Shown here piece after piece: positions 49,353 through 61,200 of a stretch of DNA of 64,000 nucleotides. This DNA comes from Muricea muricata (taxonomy: Eukaryota > Cnidaria > Anthozoa > Malacalcyonacea > Plexauridae), in the NCBI GenBank assembly GCA_963855995.1, contig OY979724.1:12446032-12510031 (forward strand), given 5' to 3'. A model generated the notes under the pieces. That model saw only the letters and a list, made by a program, of their open reading frames with translations. It made no database searches and was not told the DNA's origin. The position numbers were made by a program, and so were the translations under genes. Numbering within the stretch: the stretch's first letter is position 1; the number at the start of each line of letters is the position of its first letter.

Positions 49353-49689
49353 AATACATACATCAGAATACATTCTAAACAAATGAAGCGCTGTTAATCA
49401 AACCTAGAACTAATTGGACCTATTCTGGGCATGATTTAAACGGCTTTACACGATTGCACTACGATTTTGTGTTTACCAATGAATGGTGAATGAGACGGAT
49501 CACACTAGCATATTCAGCATGTTAATTTTGAAATCGGGTATTTTTGTATTCAATGGGGTTTAACTCATTATTGCACGCATGTGTGACCCAATTCTTCACA
49601 CACCATTAAGCAACCTTCCATAGGTCCAAGTAGTTCTAGGTTTGATTAACAGCGATTCATTTGTTTAGAATTTATTCTGATGTATTTAG
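49353..49689. mobile_element. Palindromic MITE
   Basis: Left arm ACATCAGAATACATTCTAAA...CAAACCTAGAACTA recurs inverted at the right as TAGTTCTAGGTTTG...TTTAGAATTTATTCTGATGT. The arms are about 70 bases, nearly identical. Confidence 0.8.
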
Positions 49690-50118
49690 GGGGGAACTTT
49701 CTTTTTGTGCGGTGTTTATATGACATAAGAGTAGCCGCGTTGATAATAGAGGGCCCATATTCGTATATCGTATTTTGTTTTGAAATCGATTGTTTTTAAG
49801 GTCTGTGAATATTAATATTCGCTTGTCCAATTATCATCGATACTGGCTTACGTCACTGTCTATGGCTATTATCTCTATGCCGTCAGGAATAAGGCTTCAA
49901 CGCTACGATGACGTTTCTGACCGTTTTCATTCCGAATTATTTCAACAAGTTTCCGACATGTTGAAAACTTGCATAACATCGTGACTGAGGAAAAAACTAG
50001 AGACTTCTTGCGATGAGAATTTTCATAGTTCATATCGTTTTTGAAGATCGATAACATATTCAAAATTTGTTTCGACTATTAAAACTATTGTCATCATCAT
50101 AGCGTACCTGCCAAATTT

Positions 50119-50253
50119 GAAGTACACTGCAGTCTGCACAGGATGCAGAGCACGCCGCCAATGACGTCATTTTAGTAATACGATAAATTTCCTTTTCCTT
50201 GGTTCCACGTCATGGCGGCAAACTGTGCATCCTGTGCTCTGAGCGTACTTAAT
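50119..50253. repeat. Short inverted repeat
   Basis: AAGTACACTGCAGTCTGCAC, AGGATGCAGAGCA and CGCCGCCAATGACGT on the left match, inverted and diverged, ACGTCATGGCGGCAAACTG, GCATCCTGTGCTC and GCGTACTT on the right. Confidence 0.55.
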
Positions 50254-50389
50254 TAAAATGTTTGCTGAAAACGACCTAAATCTGTTGTTTGAAGACTTTG
50301 TTCGATTTGTGCTATATTCTCTTACTGCGGTCTAAAAATACCCTAGTGTTTGTATTGTGGCATAAACGGCCTTGTCTTAAGGACTTGAA

Positions 50390-51000
50390 GTGTTTGTGCA
50401 AGAGCCTAAACACACACCACCGCAGCTTGCAGACTACTATAGTAGATCAATATGGTTTCCAGGTAGTTCAAACACAAACCACATCAACATGAACACACTA
50501 CCTACAATAGACCACCACGTTTAAGGTATCGTTTCAGACACAAACATGACAAAACCACGACAGCTTTTTGTAAAATACTATTACCTACACTAGACCACCA
50601 CGTTTAAGGTATCGTTTCAGACACAAACATGACAAAACCACGACAGCTTTTTGTAAAATACTACTACCTACACTAGACCACCACGTTTAAGATATCGTTG
50701 TGGGGTTGTTCACACACAAACCACAACAGCTTTTTGCAAATTACTATACCTACACTGAAGCATTAACATAGTTCAGACCCAAACCACGACAGTTAATTGC
50801 ACATAGAACACTGCCTGCATTAAACCATCATCACGTTTGTCAGGTAGTTCTGACACATACTACGACAGTTTATTGTAGAATACCACCTACACTAGAACAA
50901 CACATTTAAGTTGTAAATAGCTATCAGCTAATCCAGACACAAACCACTACACATTGTTGTAGTATACCACCTGCACATTTTATCAATGTTCAGCTGATCT
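50390..51000 (+). repeat. Minisatellite with an 83-base unit
   Basis: CCTACA(A/C)TAGACCACCACGTT begins at 50501, 50584 and 50667, exactly 83 bases apart. The first two units are nearly identical (GTATCGTTTCAGACACAAAC, CACGACAGCTTTT). More decayed units, still with CAAACCAC and ACGACAG, extend to both sides. Confidence 0.85.
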
Positions 51001-51644
51001 GACCGTGAGTAAAAGGTCTAGAACTAGCTACCGAATAAAAATCTATTTGCTGTTTTTAATCACTAATATCTTTTATTTTCCTTTTTGGAACTTGTTGAAA
51101 CTTTGTAATCATGTTCAGTAAGGAAAATGATGTTCAATATATACATTTTGTGTGCTTGTTTAAATCACCGAAAAAACTATATACGAGAATTGGTACAAAG
51201 ATTTACAGTTTTATTTTTTCGCTTCTACAAATAGAGGAGACTTGGGTATGGCAGTTATAGCAAGGTTCACATTTCATAAAATATTTAAAATACTTCACTT
51301 AGCATTAGTAAGATCAGACGATATTTATAATTTGTTTTTTTCTCACCTAAAACAATACTCAGCTAGCTAATCTTTATGTGTCCGCGTTCCGTATATACAA
51401 AGTAAAATAAACATCAAGTCCTCAACTTCAGACGTTTGCTATTATCCGTTTTTAATCACTTTATGATTCGGTCTATCCAGTGGTTACGTCATGGGGAGGC
51501 GATATCCGATGACGTCACTTCAGTGCTTGATTTTCCCGCGTCTGACGTGTCTAGCGAACGCAAGAACATATAATAATCAGCTGTAATATTTTTAAGACGT
51601 CGTAATGTTGTAGCTTTGCTTTGTTTGTGCTGATAATTGCTAAA

Positions 51645-51945
51645 CAAATTCTACCAGCACGGCTAGAAAGAGGATCTTAAAATTACTAAAATTGCAAAGT
51701 TTGGTTGCGAAATGTTGTAAAATACGGAAAATATAGCCTTGCGAATTTGCAAATTTTGTATATTTTGTATTATCTGCGGACAAGCCAAAATAAGCTTGCC
51801 CGAGCTGTAATACAAACATACACAAGTTTTGCAAGCTGCATGCGCAGGGCTATATTTTCTGTATTTTACAACATTATTCAACCAATCTTTCCAATTTTAC
51901 TAAGTATTTGGGGGCGTTTGCATGTGGTAGAATAGCCGGGCTATT
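51645..51945. mobile_element. Inverted-repeat element
   Basis: The arms share ATGTTGTAAAATAC, GAAAATATAGCC and CTACCA at the tips, about 75 bases per side, and diverge in the loop. Open frames on both strands here are by-products of the repeat. Confidence 0.7.
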
Positions 51946-51959
51946 CACGGGATAGTGAT

Positions 51960-52300
51960 TTTTGAACTGCCGCAGAAAGACATAAAAGAGCAATGACACC
52001 GCCCGGGGATACTGAACTCACAAGGGATAAAAATGGCTTCAACTCGAAAACGCCGAACTTTAATAAGGGTTTTACCCGTTTCTGAACATGTTTATAGAAA
52101 GTTTGAGAAATCACTATCCGGTGGATAGCTTTCCAAGAATTGACTCCTGCTGTATCTCAAACATTCTGAGAACGTCCAGTAACTGCAACAATCCATGTTA
52201 AAGTTCAGCATTTGCGAGTTAAAGTCAGTTTTTTATCTCTTGCGAGTTCAACATCTTTGGCGTCATGGCTTTTTATGATGCATTTCTGCGGCAGTTGAAA
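51960..52300. mobile_element. Inverted-repeat element next to BAP18
   Basis: TTTGAACTGCCGCAGAAA at the left pairs with TTTCTGCGGCAGTTGAAA at the right; the arms continue through GCAATGAC / GTCATGGC and GATAAAAATGGCTTCAACTCG-like blocks. Next to it, AGTGATTTTTGA and AAATCACTATCC form a further small inverted pair. Confidence 0.65.
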
Positions 52301-52422
52301 AAATAACTACCCAATTAATAGCGCTAATATCCACCTTCCGTACAACTGGCCCCAGTAATGGTGAATGTACAATGGACAAGTTCATTCTAGTATCTTCCAG
52401 TAGTAACAAAGAGCGACGCTTG

Positions 52423-54407
52423 CTAAATCTCTAGGGAACATAGTTTTGAAATTTTCCCCAACATACTTTGTGTATTTTGAGCTGTAGCATCTTCAATGCT
52501 TTCAACATCGACTTCGTTCTCCGTTTCTTTCGATGGTGAAGTCAGTGTATTTCCTTCCTTCTGGTCCGAAGAAGACGCGCCTTCCGCTGGTTCTGAAAAC
52601 AAATAATTGTTCAAAATTTTACGATGATAATCCCGAATTTGAGCGATAGTCTGTTTTCAAAGTCCTCAACTAAGCAAGGAATCTCTCACTTTTTAACCCT
52701 ACTTGGTATACCTTGTTTGATTTTCTTTGCTGCTACTCCGTTCTGTCCGCCATTTGCAGTCGTTTCAGCATCTTTTGCAGTTCTTTTCTGCGCGGTTTTT
52801 TTGCCGGGCGACATTTCCCCGCAATTTTGATCGTAGACGCGTTGTTTCAGAGCGCTTTTTATCTGAGTTCTAATAATAGTAGAGACAATACATCATCAGT
52901 CCTTACTTTCAACTCTCTAGTTCAACTTACTTATTTGAAGCCTTCTTGGATTGATTTCTCCTGTATTTTCTCATGAATGCTTATAGCAGGGCAGAACGGC
53001 ATTGCCAATCGCTTAAGGTCCATCCTAAACTGTTTTTGGAAAGTATACTGCTACAAGAGTTGGGGACAGGGGGAAACATTGATTGCAGCATTATATTTCT
53101 ATTTCCAATATTCCCTTTATTTATCCACTTTTCTTGTCATTATTTCAGCATGATATTTGTTGAATTTCCATTGAACTTTTCATATTTTTGGACCATCTTA
53201 TATTGATACTAAATACTGTTTTGGTTATAAACCCAGAACCCCTTGAACGTTTAAGATGTTCCCCCAAACTTGGGCCTGCTGGGGATACTTGGGTAGACTA
53301 CTGCTATGGTTTGGCCTATAGATTATTTTTTTAAATATTATAATGAACTACTTCTGTGTCGTTGGTATGAAAGAATACGACCATACATTGACTTAGTTGT
53401 GATAATTTCACTGATTTTCTTCAGGTCTTCTCCAAATCTTTTCACAGCATCTCGTAGCATTTCTATCTCTGTTTCACCCCACTTGCCACTAAATCATGGA
53501 ACACAATTTCGTTATCAAACAATACTAGAAACATTGTCCTCTCATACTTCAAACATGATCTCTCTATCATAACCTGAGTGTTAATACAAGAAGAACTATC
53601 AGACAAACAAGAGATTTCTGGAGTCCATTTCATTTCAATCCCAAGACATAAAGGTCATTGTCTACCCACCTTGTCTGAGCCGAGCCATCACTTGTGAGTG
53701 GATGAAGTTGAACTGTGAGTTCACCAAGACGATTGAAGGCAGCTCCTGCTGCGGTGAAAATGTCTGCAACCTGATATTTCAAAATTCACAAAGTTTTATC
53801 AGCTGTGGGGGTGGGGTGGGGGGTGAGCTGAGAAGAATTTTTCCCTTTTGAGGGCAGGATAGGGCAGTTTTATGCATCAGTGAATGGTTGGCCACAGAGG
53901 ATATAGAGTGAAACCATGGGATTTGACAGATTCATTAGGGAAATTGTAGCAAAAATATTAAATTCTGTGGCCTTTCCTGACCCCCCCCCCCCCCCACCTA
54001 GGGCAAACCATTGACTGGTGCATTTGGTTAAATAGAATAGTGTATGTCTCTGAAACAACAAATTCCTAGTAATACATACATCAATATGAAGTTGATCTGA
54101 CTAGTACGGTGATGTTTAAAAATGCATTTAGGAATTCATTAACTGAGATTAATTTATTACGAGTCGGTTTTCTTTGATGTCTTCAGTTTTATATGCACAT
54201 ACATTCTTTTCTTAAGGTATTAAAGTCTAACTTGAAAACTAAAAAACTCAAATATTTACTATACCTTTAATCTTTTACTCATTTAATTCACTACTATCTA
54301 TCTATCTCTATCTATCTAAATATGAAACCTCGTAATATTCGTTCATGATCTCAGATTTCAAATTCGACTATTTCACCGCTCCTCACCTTTGATGCTGTCG
54401 AACTCAT
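52423..54407 (-). CDS. BAP18: BAP18 / C17orf49, chromatin-complex subunit, 5 exons
   Basis: Exons (minus): 54407-54387, 53770-53670, 53488-53387, 52869-52712, 52592-52423; 183 residues (human 172). MSSTASK is encoded by a 21-base first exon. Then VADIFTAAGAAFNRLGELTV matches the human N-terminal block, and a SANT/Myb-like domain follows (GKWGETEIEMLRDAVKRFGE, ISEIITTKSITQIKSALKQR, about residues 42-90), then a Lys/Ala-rich linker and an acidic tail NEVDVESIEDATAQ. BAP18 belongs to NURF and MLL1/WDR5 complexes and helps recruit them to H3K4-methylated promoters. The C-terminus may differ: CAAA|GTATGT near the end is a good donor, so the last residues MLGKISKLCSLEI might be replaced by an unseen exon. 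Confidence 0.9.
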
Positions 54408-55296
54408 TGGCGATATTCAACCAAATGTACTAACAGTCTTTTGTTTCTAAGCAAGTATAGTGTCTTGCCAAAGTATTGGAAGATTTCTGGCTTGGAATTC
54501 TGTAGCAGCGTTCCCCTTTCGACCTTTTGAGTCCACTATTTTTTCAATTTTGAGCGTCCATTTTGTTTTCACGCACGCTTCGCTTTGAAAATCAGTGCCT
54601 GAGTTGAATTCACGCCTGATTGTCGTGCGTTCTTGCAGGCAAAAGTCGCTTTACCGTTGTTTGCATCAAGGAATGAACAGTGCAATTGCATGAATAAATT
54701 GAATTGAACAAAATTCCGGCCTCGTTAACCTTATTCAAAACGCAGATACCAGTGTAAGTAAATAAGCAGGAGCCTTTAGACGTATACAGCTACGAATGGC
54801 CTTCACAAAGAGATTAAATGATAATAATTTAATTTTGGTAATATTCAGAAACATATTTACAGAACTTGCCCCCAGGACCAGATGCTCAAAATCAACTCAA
54901 CTCTATGAGAGCTTTGGTTTCTCAAGTTTTCACATGAACAGGCTGTAGAAAAACACAACTTTAAGCGCTTGAGCAACCGACCCTTGGCTCCAGTAATATA
55001 CCTGCATAAAGCCTAGTTTCCATTTTGTCGTAACAAAGTCATTCTGGATTATGTGATACAGTCTAGATCTACTTTTTCTTTTGTGGGCTGTATTCAAATT
55101 AGTCATATTAAGTGTAGATCGGCGTACATATTCTATCACATCGGTCACTTTGATTTATTCCGCGACTTTCACCACTAAATGGAAATTAGGCTGAGGTAGT
55201 TTTTTAGTCAGGACTGGTAGCTGTGCGGTTTGGAAGTATAGGTAACTAATGTGAAACAGACTGCAGAGTGAGATGAATTGAATGTACACGAGTGTT
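54408..55296. other. Interval between IFT70 and BAP18
   Basis: It contains a (CTAT)n tract at about 54291-54318 just inside BAP18, the BAP18 promoter, and the dispersed repeat at 55025-55175. No gene is seen. Confidence 0.4.
55025..55175 (+). repeat. Dispersed repeat, copy 2
   Basis: Same order and orientation of blocks as 46365-46520. It lies between IFT70 and BAP18, just after the IFT70 stop. Confidence 0.7.
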
Positions 55297-58200
55297 TTAT
55301 TTTAATTTCAGGAACAAGCTCTTCAATAATCTTGCTTCGTAAGTGACAGTGTTTCTGCCTGGATGCAGTTTCTCTTCTTCCAGTGGCTGTTCCACCAAAG
55401 CTGGTATGTTACGACCATAGACTGAAAAAAAAATACAATAACATCAGCGGAGGCTAGTTGCTCAAAGCCGAATAGCTTGAAGGTTGTTTTCCAATTACGC
55501 GTTTTTCACACGTACGTACACGCACGTAAAATCTGAATCAATTTCAATAATACATTTGAAATGGACGAATGTTTTGATGGAGAGAATTCAGGATTCCTAA
55601 CGAGTTAGCATAATTCAGTGATTCTATTTGTTAAAAACAAACTACTTAGAAGAGTTTAAACTTTTACGTGCGTGCACGTACGTGTAAAAAGCGGATAACT
55701 GGAAAGCAACTCTGGCTTGGCGTAGAATTGAAAGGAATTTTTCCAGCAGCTTATTCAGTAAACTTGGAAGAATCTCTTCAGAAATCTTGCACGAATCAAT
55801 AGCAATATACTGAAGTTTACCTTCGCAATGCTCCAGAAATTGTATAATCTCTTGCGTGATACTGTCTCGTAACATGATCATGTGTTTGGCCATATTCTCC
55901 AGGAGACTTATAAAACATCTCTTAGCGTAGTACCATGTGTCTGTTCCGAGCTAGAGATGGCAAATGATACCACGAATGAGTGAAGATTTGAGAGAATTTA
56001 TGTTCGTAGTTTATAAAGTCTGCAGTACCTTTTTGTTGTATGGTTCCACGCTCTTGATAATTCGCGACATTCCAAATTCGTAGTTCCCCTTGGCACAATA
56101 GAGTGTTCTAAAATACCAAAAGAAAAGAAAATACTTCGGCAATCGTCGGAGCAAATCTTCGCTTTTTACCCACGGATAATGTTTAGGCGTGAAAAGTTGT
56201 CCTGTGGGATTTTAAACGACTAAAATACGGGAGGGTTCATTCTTAGTCCTTTTGTCTATGTTATGTGCTTGGTCTTATGCAGTTCACTTGGTTTCATCCC
56301 CTCTGTCAAGGTATCAAAAAAGAGACGTAAAGTAGTGGTTATACGACTTGAACTAAAATCTCTTGAGTGTAAAAGCAAAGCTACATGTGCACTATGCTAA
56401 TTAACAAATCTTCTTTACTAAAGCACAAATATGTCTTAATTTCAGACGTACCCAATAACGAGATTCACAATGCAAAGATGATAAATCTTTTTCTCTGGAT
56501 CATCGTAAGCTACTTGTTCCTAAAAGGAAATTGATGAAGGTGATTCAGTTCTTGGAACATTGTAAGTACACTGTTAGTAGGATAACACTTCAGTACACTG
56601 ACCTCTTCTTTCTCAATCTTTCTCATCAATTCTTCAGCCTTCAAACAGAATGTATACATTACAGTGAGCTAGTATTTTGACTCTCTTTTAGAGAGAACGG
56701 AGTCTTAAGGCTTGTTTTGAGCTTAAAAACATCGGTTTCCAAACCTTGGAAATCAAATCTGAAAATCCCGAAACGGCAAAATTCTGCACACTAGGAGAGT
56801 TGTTAACTGATACGTTTATGCGTAGATGACTTTATTTTGCGTACAGGGGTAGGGTCTCTACTAGTTTAAAACCAGGAGAGGATTGCCCCTTTGCCCCCTC
56901 CCTGTCAACCAACACCCACCTCCTCGTTGCAGCTTGTCATGATGTAAGACACACAGAGATTTGCCAGAACGATTGCGCTTACAGTGAGTATCTGCAAAAA
57001 AACAAGACATATTCTGCATGAAAACACACTCACCACATTGAAGAACGCATTCAAGATTGGAATATTCTACTGCATTCTAATTCAACCTACGTTATCGTAA
57101 TGTTTCTTGACGATAGGTTCATAAAATCCAATCGCTTCCTTGTATTTATTTTCCTGCATAAAATCAAAGCAAAGTTAGCTGCAGTGGTAAAAACCACACG
57201 AAGAGCAGTTTTTCTAACCCATCATCATACCTGCATAAACAGTACGTGTGCGACGTTTAGCTTCCAAACTTCGTGTTCGTTACAAAACTCGACAGATTTT
57301 CGGAATATCTACAGATAGAATGCATTTCTTACATGGTTGCAAGAATAATTGTACATTATCATATGATTATTGCCACATTCACTTAATTGGACCATGATTT
57401 TTTTCTTTCTAATCCTTCCTATTAGTATACTATTCAAGGATAATACGGATCATGCAGGAATGGTTGCAAGTGTTTGGGGAGTATATATAGATCCTTCATC
57501 TTGGGTCAGGAAATTACCAGCAAACTTGAGGGTCGAAAGCTGAGTGATGTTTATGTCTTTACCTTCTCAACTTGAGGGTAGTTTTCTAAATCCCAGTAAA
57601 TCTTCGCTTGCGCCATCAGGATTGGAATGTACCTGAATATGACAAATGAAAGCTACAGTCATTTGAACTGGAATTCTTTAAACTGGATGGTAATACTTGG
57701 GTTTCACGTGATGTTACAGATTTCATTAGGCGCCAACTCAAAACCTATAGTCATATTCATCAGAGTGATTCAAATGTTCACAGTGTGTGAAGGTTTTGTA
57801 TTTGGAGCAAAATAGGTACAATAGTAAAGGTGCAATTACATATATATCATTTGTACAGTATAAGCCTCAATATAGTTGAGGTGGTTGGGGTTTAACCTCA
57901 CCCAGCTTATCTGCATAAAAGCATAATGAAATCTAAGAATGACTGTGGCAGATTGGGTAATATAACTGTTCCTTCCATCGTAGATGTTCCCTATGATCAG
58001 ACATAAGGAGGTTGCTAGATCTGCTTTTAATGAGCCATCGTCATTCAGCTTACTAGCTCTCAGCCAAAGGCAAGGATGTTTAGGATAACTCCCACTCGCT
58101 TACCGTTCCAAAGCTTCATCATACTCGTTCACGGCTCTTTTTACAGCCTCGTCATCGTGATTCTGTCTCGACTCTTGAACCTTTACAATCAAATACGTCA

Positions 58201-61200
58201 TACAATATATCGATTCATTGTGAGCATCGAGTCCGAGCAAACCATTACGATTTTGTGGAACTCAATGTGAGATAATTCTGAAGCGTAAATGTGTCTTCTC
58301 CGTAGCTCAGTGCTTAGTGGTCTCACAGGCGTAGCCCTATAGTTGATGGGTTTTTTCTAACTGTTTCACGCTTGAATCCGACATGTGTATTATTTCTAGT
58401 CGAGATTAAGAGACATTTAAACCCTTATAGAAATACTTTGAGAGTACACAGTTTCTTCTAAACGCAATGCTGGCGGCTTACAGAGTTTTATTTTTCACCT
58501 GTTTTGTTAATTTTCTTAGTTGTTCCGTTTGTTTTGTTGCCATTTCATCGAAACTACGAAACGCCTAAAATGAATTGAATTCTTTATGGCATCGTTACAA
58601 GTCAACACTACAGACAAATCACAACATACACCATTTACGGTGATGTAATCTTCAGAGCAAGCGCTATTCGCCTCCATATGTACGTTCCATCCTCACTTTA
58701 GACTAACTACGCCTTGTCAATGCACTGTCGAAAGTCGTTGTTTTCCCAGGTAGTTTAGTTTTCTCTAATATGGAGAGCCGGTAGGATGATTTCGCATAAA
58801 CACTCAGATCAGGTCGTACTGTACCTCTTCAGGAGAAGTCTGTCGAGTGATTGTAGCGTCCAAAAATTCGTACAAATACTGCAGAAGAAAGCATAAAGTT
58901 ACGACGTGACTTGCCCAGCACCGCACAAGTATGCTAGATTCTTACAGGTTGCCAAAGTGCACAGCCTGAAATGCCACAAAACTCGATGCAAGTTGTGGAT
59001 TTAAGTTGTGGCTTGATGTAAGTTTGCCCTGTAAAAAATCAGACTTGATGCAACTTGATATTTGCAGACTTCTAAGTTGATGAACCAACTTGCATCAAGC
59101 TTGTAGATAAAAAGTCCCTTTGGGGTCGGGAGTAACTAGTACACAAGAACGACGTCATGATAAAACTGGAAGTAATTAGTATGCAAGATCGTCGTCATGA
59201 TAAAATTCTATGACGTCATTCTTGCATGACTTCCGGTTTTGTAATGACGTGTTCTTGCATACTAATTACTTCCGGTTTTATCATGCCGTCGTTCTTGCAT
59301 ACTAATGACTTCCGACCCCAAAGGGACGGGATGGACTACTCTTGACAATCAACTTGCACTAAGTCTGTTGACAACTTGCAGCAGCAGACTTGTTATTCTC
59401 AAGCCAGAGCAAGCGTTGTCAGAGCATCCTGATATCGGCTTGATGACTGCAAGATAACAAGCCTGCAGCAGACTTGCTGTAACTTGTCTGTTTCTAGCTG
59501 CGTGATGGTAGACTTACCGGTGTCAAAAATTTGTACGTCAAATGAGCATTCTCGGCAAGTACATCTGCAGCCAGATCATAGTACTGCAACGAGAAATAAC
59601 AAAATAATGTGTTATTAATGTCGAACGTCTGTGTAGGCAATCTTTGGAGCAATGCCTTTCAATCTTCGCTACGGAATCAAATTGAAACTTAAAAATTGAG
59701 AAAAGGCATTGGAAAATTTCATGTTGATGCCTGATGGACTTATCAGCTGTTAAGGATGCGGGACATGACATCAGAAGGAGAATTTGGTTGCAATTGAACA
59801 AAAGAAACTGATATTCAAGTAGCAATACTAAATATGATCCAGAATCAAGAACCTGTGAAAGAAACCTCACGCCACCAACCTGATATTTTAGATACAGAAG
59901 CAAAAGATTGCCAAATGTTTCTGAAAAGATAAATCAAAATATTTTATTTTCGCAGATTACTTTACTGATACTTCACTGACATTTAATATCTTTACAAGCT
60001 GGGCAGATAGTCAGAAAGAATACAAGGCTCAAATCTAGTACGACAAGGAAATATAAAAAAAACTGCACCTGGCGGGAACGGGTTTTGCTGTAACAGGAAC
60101 TGAAGTTTCTCGAAGCCCTGAAAGTAATGAAAAAAAGAAATAATAAAATATCTGCTATGACTGTAAGAATCAAAGAGGGAAATGTAAAAATTCATTTTGT
60201 TTTACCGCGGTAGGGTTGGCTTCCATGTTCATTAAGGCTTGGTTGTGCAAGGTTACTGCATCGAGTTCCTGTAAATGAACGAAGCGACTTCAAGAGGCTT
60301 GCTTAGATTTGCCATGATTTATGGTGCAACACTTCCTCCTTGTCAGGGATTTTTTTAGGGCATTTTTAGGTCGGTAAAACGACCCAGAAAACTCAATCTT
60401 TAATTGAGTTTGAAACTGAATCTTTCAGAAATACAGTTTAGTACAGGTATTTTCCATCACCGATAGAAATAATTTTCCATTTGGAAACCCAAGAGTTAAG
60501 AAAATCTTGCTTGTAATCATTTAAACGTCGCGTGAATTGATAAGCAACGTTCTAGTTATTGATCACTCTTCATCTGAACATTTTCTAATCAAAGATTAGG
60601 CAGATTCAGGCGACTTACACTTTCTGATCTCGGTGGCATGTCTGTAAGCGCTTCTTGGGCTGCTTCGTCTGGTGTGAAAAATATCGAAACTTTCGATAAG
60701 AGATTGGAAGACGGAAAGTTTTGCTTGTGTTCCAAAATGGGACAAGATAGAGTGACGAGGTTAGGAAGATTTTGAAGGTGTGTCAGGAAATGTGATTCAG
60801 AGAAAAACGCGAAATAAGATGAATGAAATGAGATGGTAGAATTGAAAAATGCAAAAGTTGCAGCAAGTCTGCTGCAGGATTGTTACCTTGCAGTCATCAA
60901 GCCGATATCAGAAAGCGTTCGCATTGCTTGCTCCGGCTTTGATGACAACAGGTCTGCTGCAAGCTGTCAATAGGCTTGATGCAAGTTTACTGTCAAGACT
61001 TTTTATTCACAAGCTTGATGCAAGTTGTTTCAACAACTTGCTGCAAATCTTTCACGAACTCGTAACAATTATGTCAAGAGTCAACTCTCAAGATTGGGAA
61101 AGTCGGGGGTCCCTCTTCAGGTACTCTGCCAACATTCCCATAGAGAATGTTAACTGGGTGGGACTAGCATGAGATGAAAGTAACTTCAGAAGACAGCTGC

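Larger units (their letters stand above)
45873..52422. other. 6.5 kb without recognisable genes, rich in inverted-repeat elements
   Basis: Apart from the Axin 3' UTR at the left, I find no exon chain. The stretch contains the repeats listed separately at 46365, 47231, 48311, 49353, 50119, 50390, 51645 and 51960. Open frames up to 157 codons here lie within or across these repeats, have no ATG or no family similarity, and are not annotated. Confidence 0.6.

Noticed and set aside
49027-49386. 119-codon plus-strand frame
   Set aside because: Its end runs into the left arm of the palindromic MITE and its composition is random; no homology seen.
50390-51000. CRISPR-like array
   Set aside because: The units are 83-base adjoining tandem copies without unique spacers, in an animal genome.
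52973-53060. A BAP18 exon reading MRKYRRNQSKKAS on the minus strand
   Set aside because: Joining exon 53488-53387 directly to 52869-52712 gives KSITQIKSALKQR, a far better match to the family SANT-domain helix.
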